DNA from: Kordia sp039026955
GTDB taxonomy: Bacteria; Bacteroidota; Bacteroidia; Flavobacteriales; Flavobacteriaceae
Assembly: GCA_039026955.1 (NCBI GenBank)
Contig: JBCCLH010000010.1
Span: 1-64,000, forward strand
DNA length: 64,000 nt
Direction of reading: 5' to 3'
The position numbers were made by a program, and so were the translations under genes. The notes below the pieces were generated by a model, which was not told the origin of the DNA, did not search any database, and was given only the letters and a program-made list of their open reading frames with translations. This document shows, piece after piece, positions 43,751-51,634 of this stretch; the stretch's first letter is position 1; the number at the start of each line of letters is the position of its first letter.

Positions 43751-44581
43751 ATGGCAAGAAGTTGGAGATCCAAATTACACGAAATCATTTATGAGGCTGA
43801 TACGCCCGCAGGAAAGCTGTTTGATGTTGTTTTACTGATCTTGATTTTGGCGAGTATTGCGTTGGTAATGCTCGAAAGTGTAGAGGATTTTGCGCGAGAA
43901 TATGGTGCATTTCTAGATATTTCCGAATGGATTATTACGATTGTTTTCACAATAGAATATTTTGCTAGAATCATCTCGATTCGAAAACCGTCCAGATATA
44001 TTTTTAGTTTCTACGGAATCATCGATTTATTATCTACCATTCCAAAATATTTGTCATTATTCATCGTCGGTTCACAATCACTCATCGCCTTACGAGCCTT
44101 GCGTTTGATGCGTATTTTTAGAATTTTAAAATTGGCGCGTTATATTGGCGAATCCAACAATATTATGCGTGCGCTGAGAGCCAGTCGTATTAAGATTGGT
44201 ATTTTTATCATGTTTATTTTTATTCTCTGCATTATTCTTGGTTCCGTGATGTATTTGATTGAAAGTGGTGAAGACAGTGAATTTACCAGCATTCCACGAA
44301 GTATTTATTGGGCTATTGTAACGCTCACAACCGTTGGATATGGAGATATTGCACCGCTGACGCCTTTGGGACAATTTATCGCTGCTTTTATCATGATTAT
44401 GGGTTACGGAATTATTGCAGTGCCCACAGGAATTGTAACGGCAGAATTGGCAACGTTGGACAAAGACGATATTCATCTCAACACACAATCCTGTCCACAC
44501 TGTGCGGCAGAAGGGCATCGAAATGGTGCGGAATTTTGTTATAATTGTGGTGAATCGTTACATCCAGAAGAAACCTATTAA
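43751..44581 (+). CDS. Voltage-gated potassium channel family protein with C-terminal zinc ribbon
   Basis: A 276-residue ion channel of six-helix type. The S4-like helix (113-130) has arginines at 115, 118, 121 and 124, and the selectivity filter TVGYG is at 194-198, diagnostic for K+. A short C-terminal tail carries two CxxC pairs (CPHC and CYNC), as a zinc ribbon. It follows the DUF3857 gene by 12 bp and precedes miaA by 10 bp. A second, inward-rectifier type channel is at 62378-63295. Confidence 0.92.
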   Translation: MARSWRSKLHEIIYEADTPAGKLFDVVLLILILASIALVMLESVEDFAREYGAFLDISEWIITIVFTIEYFARIISIRKPSRYIFSFYGIIDLLSTIPKYLSLFIVGSQSLIALRALRLMRIFRILKLARYIGESNNIMRALRASRIKIGIFIMFIFILCIILGSVMYLIESGEDSEFTSIPRSIYWAIVTLTTVGYGDIAPLTPLGQFIAAFIMIMGYGIIAVPTGIVTAELATLDKDDIHLNTQSCPHCAAEGHRNGAEFCYNCGESLHPEETY

Positions 44582-44591
44582 TCAAGTTTTC

Positions 44592-45497
44592 ATGGCGAAT
44601 TACCTCATTTCTATTGTTGGCGCAACTGCGATTGGAAAAACGGCGTTAAGCATTAAATTGGCGCAACATTTCAAGGCGGATATTATTTCCTGTGATTCGC
44701 GGCAGTTTTTTAAAGAAATGAAGATTGGCACGGCGGTTCCGTCAGAAGCAGAATTGCAATCAGCAACGCATCATTTTATTCAGCATATCAGTATTTTTGA
44801 TGAGTATAATGTGGGACAGTTTGAAAGAGACGCTATTGCCAAGCTCAACGAATTGTTTGAAAAACACAACATCGTCATCATGGTTGGTGGTAGTGGTTTG
44901 TATGTGGATGCCGTTATCAAAGGTTTGGACGATTTCCCAAAAGTAGCTCCAAAAATCAGAGAAGATTTGAACCAACAACTTGCTGATGAAGGTATTGCTT
45001 CGCTTCAGCAACAATTAAAAGTGTTAGATCCTGTGTACTATGAACGTGTGGCGTTGGAAAATCCGCATCGTTTGATCCGTGCGTTGGAAATCTGTATTGG
45101 AACTGGCAAACCGTATTCTAGCTTTTTGAAAGATGCAACCGCAACGCGTAATTTTACCGCAATCAAAGTAGGTTTGACTGCTGACAGAGAAATTATTTAC
45201 GATCGCATCAATCGTAGAGTAGAAATTATGATGGAAGAAGGATTGTTGGAAGAAGTCAAAGCGTTATATCCGCACAAATCCTTAAATGCTTTACAAACGG
45301 TTGGATATCGCGAACTTTTTGAATATTTTGACGGCAATTGGACCTTAGAATTCGCCATCAGCGAGATTCAAAAAAACACCCGACGTTTCGCTAAACGACA
45401 AGGCACGTGGTTCCGAAGAGATGAAAATACCTTATGGTTTGATTATGAAGAGGATGTTGAGAATATTATAGAGAAAATTGAGGGGAGACTTGTTTAG
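44592..45497 (+). CDS. miaA: tRNA dimethylallyltransferase
   Basis: A 301-residue protein from the ATG at 44592, which fits family N-termini; longer frames overlap the channel gene and are not needed. P-loop VGATAIGKTALSI, then SCDSRQFFKEMKIGTAVPS and LVGGSGLYVDAVIKGLD-type parts, and the C-terminal QTVGYRELFEYF region. It transfers dimethylallyl to A37 of tRNAs reading UNN codons. Last gene of the 41771-45497 run, before a repeat-filled gap. Confidence 0.95.
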   Translation: MANYLISIVGATAIGKTALSIKLAQHFKADIISCDSRQFFKEMKIGTAVPSEAELQSATHHFIQHISIFDEYNVGQFERDAIAKLNELFEKHNIVIMVGGSGLYVDAVIKGLDDFPKVAPKIREDLNQQLADEGIASLQQQLKVLDPVYYERVALENPHRLIRALEICIGTGKPYSSFLKDATATRNFTAIKVGLTADREIIYDRINRRVEIMMEEGLLEEVKALYPHKSLNALQTVGYRELFEYFDGNWTLEFAISEIQKNTRRFAKRQGTWFRRDENTLWFDYEEDVENIIEKIEGRLV

Positions 45498-45551
45498 ACA
45501 TGTTGGATTTTTAGACTTACTTAGACGAGTTAGACGACTTAGAATTGCGAC

Positions 45552-45662
45552 ACGTCACATCGAGTGATTTTGAGGAACGAAAAATTGTATCGAGATGTAC
45601 TTTAAAGTTCAAAAGCTGTTCTAGATAGATACTGAATCAAGTTCAGCACACTCGAACTGACG
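45552..45662. repeat. Short inverted-repeat element, family 2
   Basis: Ends ACGTCACATCGAGTG (45552-45566) and CACTCGAACTGACG (45649-45662), with an internal 'tgtatcgagatgtactt' and 'tactgaatcaagttcag'. The rest of the gap to 46036 holds a REP-like half (45753-45775) and an inverted copy of the 37582/61258 repeat (about 45890-45990). No gene seen. Confidence 0.7.
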
Positions 45663-46036
45663 GTCTTTTCAAAGTAGTAATTTGATAATTTGAAAATGTA
45701 CTAATTGTTTTTTCAAAGATAAATTTTGAGTTGATTTAGACAGATTGCCACGTCGTAAACTCCTCGCAATGATGTTTCAAAGTAATGAAATGACAAAACA
45801 AATTAACAAAAGACAAATACACAATAAAAGAAGTAAAAAATTGTATAAGTTTAAGAGTTTAGTGTAAAAACAAAGAATCTAATTTGATAGAAACAGACAA
45901 CAGAGCGCAGCGACCAACCGACAACCAACAAAGCAAAAAGTCCAAATAAAAAATACTAAATGTAAAATGAAAAAGTAATTCCCCAACACACAACAGCAAA
46001 GCGACCCAAAACCCAACACCCAAAACCAAAAAACCC

Positions 46037-46546
46037 ATGAAAGACAACCAAATCCAACAACTCGTAGAAAGCTTACAACTCTTACCACATCCGGAAGGTG
46101 GATTTTACAAAGAAGTGTATCGAAGTGAAAAACTAATTGCAAAAAATGCTTTACCTGATGATTTTTCAGGCGATCGCAGTTATTGTACGAGTATTTATTT
46201 TTTATTGACTTCTGAGAATTTTTCAGCTTTTCATCGCATCAAGCAAGATGAAATTTGGCATTTTTACGAGGGAAGTTCGCTGAGTGTACATGTGATTGAT
46301 GCCGAAGGAAACTACACAGAACACAAAGTCGGTATGGATTTTAGCAAAGGAGAACAACCGCAATTAGTAGTTCCTGCAGGTTGTTGGTTCGCGTCAAGCG
46401 TGACAGAAAAAGATTCGTATGCATTTGTCGGTTGCACGGTAGCACCAGGATTCGATTTTGATGATTTCGAATTGGCAAATCGCAAGGAGTTACAAGCTGC
46501 ATATCCTACACATGCAGCTATTATCTATAGACTTACTAGAGCATAA
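46037..46546 (+). CDS. Cupin-domain protein (DUF985)
   Basis: A 169-residue cytoplasmic protein. Matches the DUF985/Cupin_5 family: LPHPEGGFYKEVYRS at the start, YFLLTSENFSAFHRI and DEIWHFYEGSSLSVHVID with metal-binding His and Glu, PAGCWFASSV, and the closing GCTVAPGFDFDDFELA. A small-molecule enzyme or binder; substrate unknown. It starts right at the end of a long repeat block; the -7 region was not clear. Confidence 0.9.
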   Translation: MKDNQIQQLVESLQLLPHPEGGFYKEVYRSEKLIAKNALPDDFSGDRSYCTSIYFLLTSENFSAFHRIKQDEIWHFYEGSSLSVHVIDAEGNYTEHKVGMDFSKGEQPQLVVPAGCWFASSVTEKDSYAFVGCTVAPGFDFDDFELANRKELQAAYPTHAAIIYRLTRA

Positions 46547-46622
46547 ATGAAAAAGTCGACATATGGGCAGTCGACTATACTTTCAAGTGTTTTATGAGGG
46601 AAAACGAGTGTGCGTTACGCTA

Positions 46623-47336
46623 CTACTCTGCTTTATTTTTGATCACTAATCTGAATCCTTCTCCGTGGATGTTTAAGATTTCTACGTCTTCGTCTCTTTT
46701 TAAGTACTTACGTAGTTTTGCAATGTATACATCCATTGATCTAGAAGTGAAATAGTTATCATCTCTCCAAATCTTTGTTAATGCAAGTTCTCTTGGCATT
46801 AAATCGTTTTCATGTAGGGCTAACAAACGTAATAATTCGTTTTCTTTCGGCGATAATTTGATTGGTTCCTCCTCATCAAATGTTAAGAAACGTAGTTTAG
46901 AGTTTAAACTGAATCTTCCAATTACAAATTCGAATTGCTTGCTATCTGCTACAGAATCAGACGTTTTACGTTGCATTATTGCTTTAATTTTCATCAATAA
47001 TACTTCTGAATCAAAAGGCTTATTTAAATAGTCATCAGCGCCTACTTTGTATCCTTTCATCACGTCTTCTTTGAGTGCTTTCGCAGTTAAGAAAATGATA
47101 GGAACTTCGGTATTTTTTTCGCGAATTTCTTTCGCTAAAGTAAACCCATCTTTATATGGCATCATGACGTCTAAGATGCAAAGGTCGAAATTGTCTTTTT
47201 TGAATTTTTCAAATCCTTCCATTCCGTTTTTTGCATGAACAACGTCATAATCGTTCATTGATAGGTAGTCTTTTAATACAGTTCCAAAATTCGGATCATC
47301 TTCTACTAATAAAATTTTCTTGTTTTGAATCTCCAT
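46623..47336 (-). CDS. OmpR-family response regulator
   Basis: A 237-residue protein. Receiver domain 1-120 with phospho-acceptor Asp56 (DLCILDVMMPYKDG), acidic pocket Asp13/Asp14 and Lys107 (LTAKAL). Winged-helix DNA-binding domain 140-235 with DEEEPIKLSPKENELLRLLAL and SRSMDVYIAKLRKYLK. It lies directly downstream of the histidine kinase gene (5-bp gap), so the two form a two-component pair. Similar in kind to Bacteroides RprY. Targets unknown. Confidence 0.93.
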   Translation of the reverse strand: MEIQNKKILLVEDDPNFGTVLKDYLSMNDYDVVHAKNGMEGFEKFKKDNFDLCILDVMMPYKDGFTLAKEIREKNTEVPIIFLTAKALKEDVMKGYKVGADDYLNKPFDSEVLLMKIKAIMQRKTSDSVADSKQFEFVIGRFSLNSKLRFLTFDEEEPIKLSPKENELLRLLALHENDLMPRELALTKIWRDDNYFTSRSMDVYIAKLRKYLKRDEDVEILNIHGEGFRLVIKNKAE

Positions 47337-47341
47337 GCTAG

Positions 47342-48925
47342 TTACGATATTAAAGGTAATTTAATAATGAATGTACTTCCTTTGCCTTTTTCACTTTCAA
47401 CGCTTACCTGACCTTTGTGGTCATCAACAATACGTTTTACATAAGCTAAGCCTAGTCCGTGCCCTTTTACATTATGTATGTCACCTGTATGTTCTCTATA
47501 AAATTTTTCAAATATTCTTTTTTGTACAGATTTGGACATTCCCTGTCCTTGATCTTTTACTCTAATCTGTATCATATTATTTTTCACATCTTCCGTGAAA
47601 ATATCAATCTTTGGTTCACCTTCCGTGTATTTAATGGCGTTGTCTAATACATTTACTAACACGTTGGTAAAGTGTGTATCATTTGCCATAACCATAGAAT
47701 GTGGTGCATCTAGGTGCATTTTCACATAGCCTTTTCGGTCTTCCACAATCAACTCAATATGCGACATCGCATCTTCAATTAGGTCGTGGACATCAATAGC
47801 ATCCTTACTGATTTCCAACTGATTTTTTTCAAGTTTAGAAATGCGCAGTACATTTTCTACTTGTGCATGCATGCGTTTGTTTTCTTCGCGAATCATGCCT
47901 AAATAGCGCTTCACTTTTTCTTTATCATCAATGATTTTAGGGTTTCGCACAGCATCAAGCGCCAAATTAATGGTTGCTATCGGAGTCTTAAATTCATGCG
48001 TCATGTTATTGATAAAGTCCGTTTTTATCTCCGAGATTTGCTTCTGTTTGATCAACTGATACAAAGCACTTGAGTACGCTATTATGATGATTAACGTAAA
48101 AACGATGGACATAATTGCCATTCCCATGATAGATGAGAGTACGTATTTGTTCCGCATTGGGAAACTTACAAATAGCGTGTAACCACTTTGTGTATCGTCT
48201 TCTTCAAATAGAGGGACATCATACATTCCATCATTGGTGATTTTAAATCCGTCCGATTTGATTTTTGTAGCAAGTCCGTCATCGTACACACCATATTCAA
48301 AATCCATGTCTAAGTCAAACTCATCCAAATAGCCTTGTATTAAAAAGGATAATAAATCTGTAGTAACACGTTCGTCAATCGGCGCTTGTTTCGTCAACTC
48401 GTTAATGACATCTTTGTAAGGCGCCATTTTTTTGGAAATATTATTTACTTTTCTAACTTTTTGAATAGGCGTCAGTGTAAAATCTGAATTATCAAAAAGA
48501 TCTTCTCGGTAAATGACACGTTTTTCTACGCGTGTATAGTTTTTGATAGACGTACTGTCATCTTCTGAAGCATTGTCAATGAACGTAGGGAAAATACTGT
48601 AATCTTCTTCTATGATACCTCGCGTGTAGATACTAGTTTCATTATTTTTTTCGTTTCTACTGGTAATTTGAAAGATATTTAACACTTGTGAATCTTTCAA
48701 ATCACCTACACTATCCACTAATTTTTGAAACCTTAAATAGTATCTTCTATCTTCATATTCGGTGATTTTTTCCGAAACACTTTTCAGGATTTGATTTGCA
48801 TTTAAGGAGAACGATTCTTGCTTTTCTTCAACACCAGAGGCGATCCAATATCCTTGAACAAATATGATCCCGATGAGCGATAAACTCATCAAAATGACTA
48901 GAACAATAAATAATCGTTTACTCAT
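47342..48925 (-). CDS. Sensor histidine kinase
   Basis: A 527-residue protein. Two membrane helices (about 7-29 and 272-293) bracket a ~240-residue extracytoplasmic sensor region. H-box NNMTHEFKTPIATINLALDA with the phospho-accepting His, N-box LVNVLDNAIKYTEGEP, then DQGQGMSKSVQKRIFEKFYR and GHGLGLAYVKRIV for the ATPase domain. Partner of the adjacent response regulator. The signal is unknown. Similar in kind to Bacteroides RprX. Confidence 0.93.
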   Translation of the reverse strand: MSKRLFIVLVILMSLSLIGIIFVQGYWIASGVEEKQESFSLNANQILKSVSEKITEYEDRRYYLRFQKLVDSVGDLKDSQVLNIFQITSRNEKNNETSIYTRGIIEEDYSIFPTFIDNASEDDSTSIKNYTRVEKRVIYREDLFDNSDFTLTPIQKVRKVNNISKKMAPYKDVINELTKQAPIDERVTTDLLSFLIQGYLDEFDLDMDFEYGVYDDGLATKIKSDGFKITNDGMYDVPLFEEDDTQSGYTLFVSFPMRNKYVLSSIMGMAIMSIVFTLIIIIAYSSALYQLIKQKQISEIKTDFINNMTHEFKTPIATINLALDAVRNPKIIDDKEKVKRYLGMIREENKRMHAQVENVLRISKLEKNQLEISKDAIDVHDLIEDAMSHIELIVEDRKGYVKMHLDAPHSMVMANDTHFTNVLVNVLDNAIKYTEGEPKIDIFTEDVKNNMIQIRVKDQGQGMSKSVQKRIFEKFYREHTGDIHNVKGHGLGLAYVKRIVDDHKGQVSVESEKGKGSTFIIKLPLIS

Positions 48926-48997
48926 TTGATCAAAATTAACGTATAATATCGGTTATATTAACTTTTTAACCAAACCTTAACAAATATGTTAATTTCG

Positions 48998-49591
48998 TCA
49001 GATTTTCTTGCCTAAAGTCGAAATTTCTTGATGTATTTTAGCCACTTGCGCTTTTGCTGCTTCTAGGTCTTCATTGTGAATCACATAGTCAGAAAGTGCT
49101 ATTTTTTGTGCATCACTCCATTGATTGTTCATGCGACTCTGAATTGCTTCGCGTGTAGTTTGGTCTCTTTGCAATAAACGTTCAAAACGCATTTCTAAAG
49201 GCGCAACCACTGTGATGATTTCATCGCAATACTTATACGAGTCGTTCTCAAAAAGGATGGCAACTTCTTTAATAATGTATGGTTCTTTACTTCGCGCCTC
49301 ATGCCAATCTTTAAAATGTTGTCCAACACGCGGATGCACAATGGCATTTATTTTTTTGAGTTCTTCTGGTTGATTGAAAACGATTTTTGATAAATAGCTT
49401 CGATTTAATTCTCCATCAATATAGGCTTCTTCTCCAAAAGCAGCAATTAGCTCTTCCCTGATTTCTTTCGAAGTATGCATGATCTTTTTCGCTTCAATAT
49501 CAGCAATATAAATAGAAACACCCAAATCGTGAAACATCTTTGCAATGGTTGTTTTTCCACTACCAATTCCGCCTGTAAGTCCTACTATCAT
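48998..49591 (-). CDS. coaE: Dephospho-CoA kinase
   Basis: A 197-residue P-loop kinase (VGLTGGIGSGKTTIAKMF) that phosphorylates dephospho-CoA in the last step of CoA synthesis. IHPRVGQHFKDW and the basic lid LLQRDQTTREAIQSRMNNQ are as usual for CoaE. Its start overlaps the end of the YbbR-like gene by 4 bp, so they are translated together. coaBC lies in the other minus-strand operon of the window. Confidence 0.95.
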   Translation of the reverse strand: MIVGLTGGIGSGKTTIAKMFHDLGVSIYIADIEAKKIMHTSKEIREELIAAFGEEAYIDGELNRSYLSKIVFNQPEELKKINAIVHPRVGQHFKDWHEARSKEPYIIKEVAILFENDSYKYCDEIITVVAPLEMRFERLLQRDQTTREAIQSRMNNQWSDAQKIALSDYVIHNEDLEAAKAQVAKIHQEISTLGKKI

Positions 49592-50550
49592 TTCCTTATT
49601 AAAAAGTTTATTTTTTTGTTTTCAATACGATATGTCTTTACTGTTTTAGGAATTTTAACCAATTTTGGAATAAAAAAAGAGGCATTCGTATTTTTTATAT
49701 CGTTGTAATCACAAGATACGGCAAAATCATTTTGAGTAATGGTATTAAAGTCAGAAACATTGGTCGTGTAAGTTACGCTTACTTCTTTCGGGAATAATTT
49801 GATAGAATACCCTTGCGGGAGATTTTGCACTTGGAGCGGAATGTCTAGTTTTCCTTCCGTGAATTTATCTACTCTTGCCACAGCTTTTACCGTCGGTTGC
49901 GAATAGCTTATGCGTTTTAAAGAATCATTTTTTAGCAATTGCAATTCAAGATCGATTTGTTCGTTGATTTTTTCCAATTGCTTGATTTCCGTATACACAA
50001 CTTTCACTTGATCCACCACATCTTCGGGACCTGAGATTTCTATGAAATTAGGTGCTACTCGTAACGAATCGTATAGATTGTATCCTTTTTCAAATTCTAA
50101 CGCCAATTGATGTATTACAGGAACGCGCTTGGTTTTGTTTTTCCCCAAAGTCAAGAAAAGCGTATCGGGTGATACTTTTAAAATTTCTACATCCTGATCT
50201 ACATATTTATTCACGGCATCATCAGTCAATACATAAAAGGTGTTTTCTGAATTGGTTTTTGTTGCATTTTTAATATCGACTTCTATTTCGTTCTTGAAAA
50301 ACTTTTGGCGCAACATGCGGAAGCCTGTGGTTTTTACTTGCGCTTCCAAAGTGCTTTCTTCACTTCCTAATAGAATTTTATCATCTGCCAAATTGGTATA
50401 GGCGACCGTCATCGTAATCGTATCCGTGTAGGTATTGGAAAGCTTCACAAGTGTCCACACGACAAAAGAAATCAGAAAAAAGATTAAAAATACATTGATC
50501 TTTCTTCCTTGAAGTATTTCAGCGAATAAACTTTGAATTCCTTTCAGCAT
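49588..50550 (-). CDS. YbbR-like (CdaR-type) membrane protein
   Basis: A 320-residue protein with one N-terminal membrane helix (INVFLIFFLISFVVWTLVKL) and about three YbbR repeats of beta type outside the membrane, each with a phrase such as VPVIHQLALEFEKGYN or LDIPLQVQNLPQGYS. Some YbbR proteins regulate the c-di-AMP cyclase CdaA; there is no cdaA here. Between the glycosyltransferase (1-bp gap) and coaE genes, in one operon. Confidence 0.85.
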   Translation of the reverse strand: MLKGIQSLFAEILQGRKINVFLIFFLISFVVWTLVKLSNTYTDTITMTVAYTNLADDKILLGSEESTLEAQVKTTGFRMLRQKFFKNEIEVDIKNATKTNSENTFYVLTDDAVNKYVDQDVEILKVSPDTLFLTLGKNKTKRVPVIHQLALEFEKGYNLYDSLRVAPNFIEISGPEDVVDQVKVVYTEIKQLEKINEQIDLELQLLKNDSLKRISYSQPTVKAVARVDKFTEGKLDIPLQVQNLPQGYSIKLFPKEVSVTYTTNVSDFNTITQNDFAVSCDYNDIKNTNASFFIPKLVKIPKTVKTYRIENKKINFLIRK

Positions 50551-50551
50551 A

Positions 50552-51559
50552 CTATTTTTTGAAGAAGAGTTTCGGAAATCGTTCTTCAGGGTTTTGTTTT
50601 AATATGTTAACAGCAATGGTCGATTTTAAAAATCCAACACCATAACCATAAAATTGAATACACACGGCTACTACAGCTAGTAACGCAATTTTGATACTTT
50701 TCGTTGTACGCAACGCATCCAATAAGATGGCAACAAAATATACAGCATATCCTATTAAAAACCAATGAAAAGCCAAAAATATGCTCAGCAACAGTGAAAT
50801 TACAAAACCTACACAGAACAGTGTTGGGAACCAATAGGTGAGTTTCGCAGTTTCAGGATGCCACGAATTTAGTATGGGACGCACCATACCGAACTTGTTG
50901 ACTTGTATATGAAACTTTTCCCAAGAAATTCGGCGTTTATGATATACAAACGCTTCTGGAATCAAAACAGTTTCATACCCAGCTTTCCAAATACGTATAG
51001 TTAAGTCTGGATCTTCTCCTGGATGAATTTGTCCAAACCCTTGCGTCGCTTCAAAAGCTTCTTTGGAAATTCCCATGTTGAAACTTCTCGGTTGAAATTT
51101 ATTTACTGCTTTTTTTCCACCACGAATGCCACCTGTCGTCAAAAGTGCAGTCATGGCGTAACTAATGGCTTTTTGTATAGTGGTAAATGAACTATGCGCT
51201 GCATCTGGTCCACCGAAACAAGGAACATATTTGCTTGTTAATTCTTTGGAGACTTCTGATAAATAGTGTGGTGGTAAAATGCAATCTGAATCAAAGATGA
51301 GATAATAATTTCCCTTGGCGCGTTTCATTCCATAATTACGTGAATCGCCTGGACCTGAATTGGGTTTAAAATAGTAACTAATCTTAAGTTGATCAGTATA
51401 TGAATTTACAATAGCTTCGGAAGACATCGTAGAACCATCTTCCACAATCACCACTTCAAACTCTTCTTGAAAGGTCTGTTTTGTAATGCTTTCCAATAAT
51501 TCATCAACTTCATCAGGTCTGTTGTACACAGGGACAACAATGGAGAATTTTATTTGCAT
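50552..51559 (-). CDS. Family 2 glycosyltransferase with C-terminal membrane helices
   Basis: A 335-residue protein from the ATG at 51559; an upstream start at 51580 adds seven residues and is not excluded. A GT-A domain at 1-230: FSIVVPVYNRPDEVDELL, VEDGSTMSSE, DSDCILPP (DxD-like) and QIHPGEDPDLTIRIWKAG. Two or more membrane helices at the C-terminus (about 240-310). It probably adds a sugar to a lipid or polymer at the inner membrane; the sugar is unknown. Confidence 0.9.
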   Translation of the reverse strand: MQIKFSIVVPVYNRPDEVDELLESITKQTFQEEFEVVIVEDGSTMSSEAIVNSYTDQLKISYYFKPNSGPGDSRNYGMKRAKGNYYLIFDSDCILPPHYLSEVSKELTSKYVPCFGGPDAAHSSFTTIQKAISYAMTALLTTGGIRGGKKAVNKFQPRSFNMGISKEAFEATQGFGQIHPGEDPDLTIRIWKAGYETVLIPEAFVYHKRRISWEKFHIQVNKFGMVRPILNSWHPETAKLTYWFPTLFCVGFVISLLLSIFLAFHWFLIGYAVYFVAILLDALRTTKSIKIALLAVVAVCIQFYGYGVGFLKSTIAVNILKQNPEERFPKLFFKK

Positions 51560-51576
51560 GCCGCAAATATAGGGAA

Positions 51577-51609
51577 ACAAAAAGAGCTGTTCAATGGTGA
51601 ACAGCTCTT
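51577..51609 (-). terminator. Terminator after the T9SS cargo gene
   Basis: A 12-bp perfect stem (AAGAGCTGTTCA, 51582-51593, with 51598-51609) is followed on the minus strand by TTTTTG. It lies 26 bp beyond the stop codon. Confidence 0.88.
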
Positions 51610-51634
51610 AATGAATAAATATATGATAATAAAA

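Noticed and set aside
44502..44591. Upstream extension of miaA
   Set aside because: It overlaps the K+ channel gene in another frame and the ATG at 44592 gives the normal family start.
45859..46142. Hydrophobic frames on the minus strand before the cupin gene
   Set aside because: They come from the inverted copy of the dispersed GTTTGTT-type repeat and from the antisense of the cupin gene start.
46553..46583. Hairpin between the cupin and response-regulator genes as a terminator
   Set aside because: The stem is short (7 bp, AGTCGAC/GTCGACT) and there is no T run, so I do not list it as a terminator.
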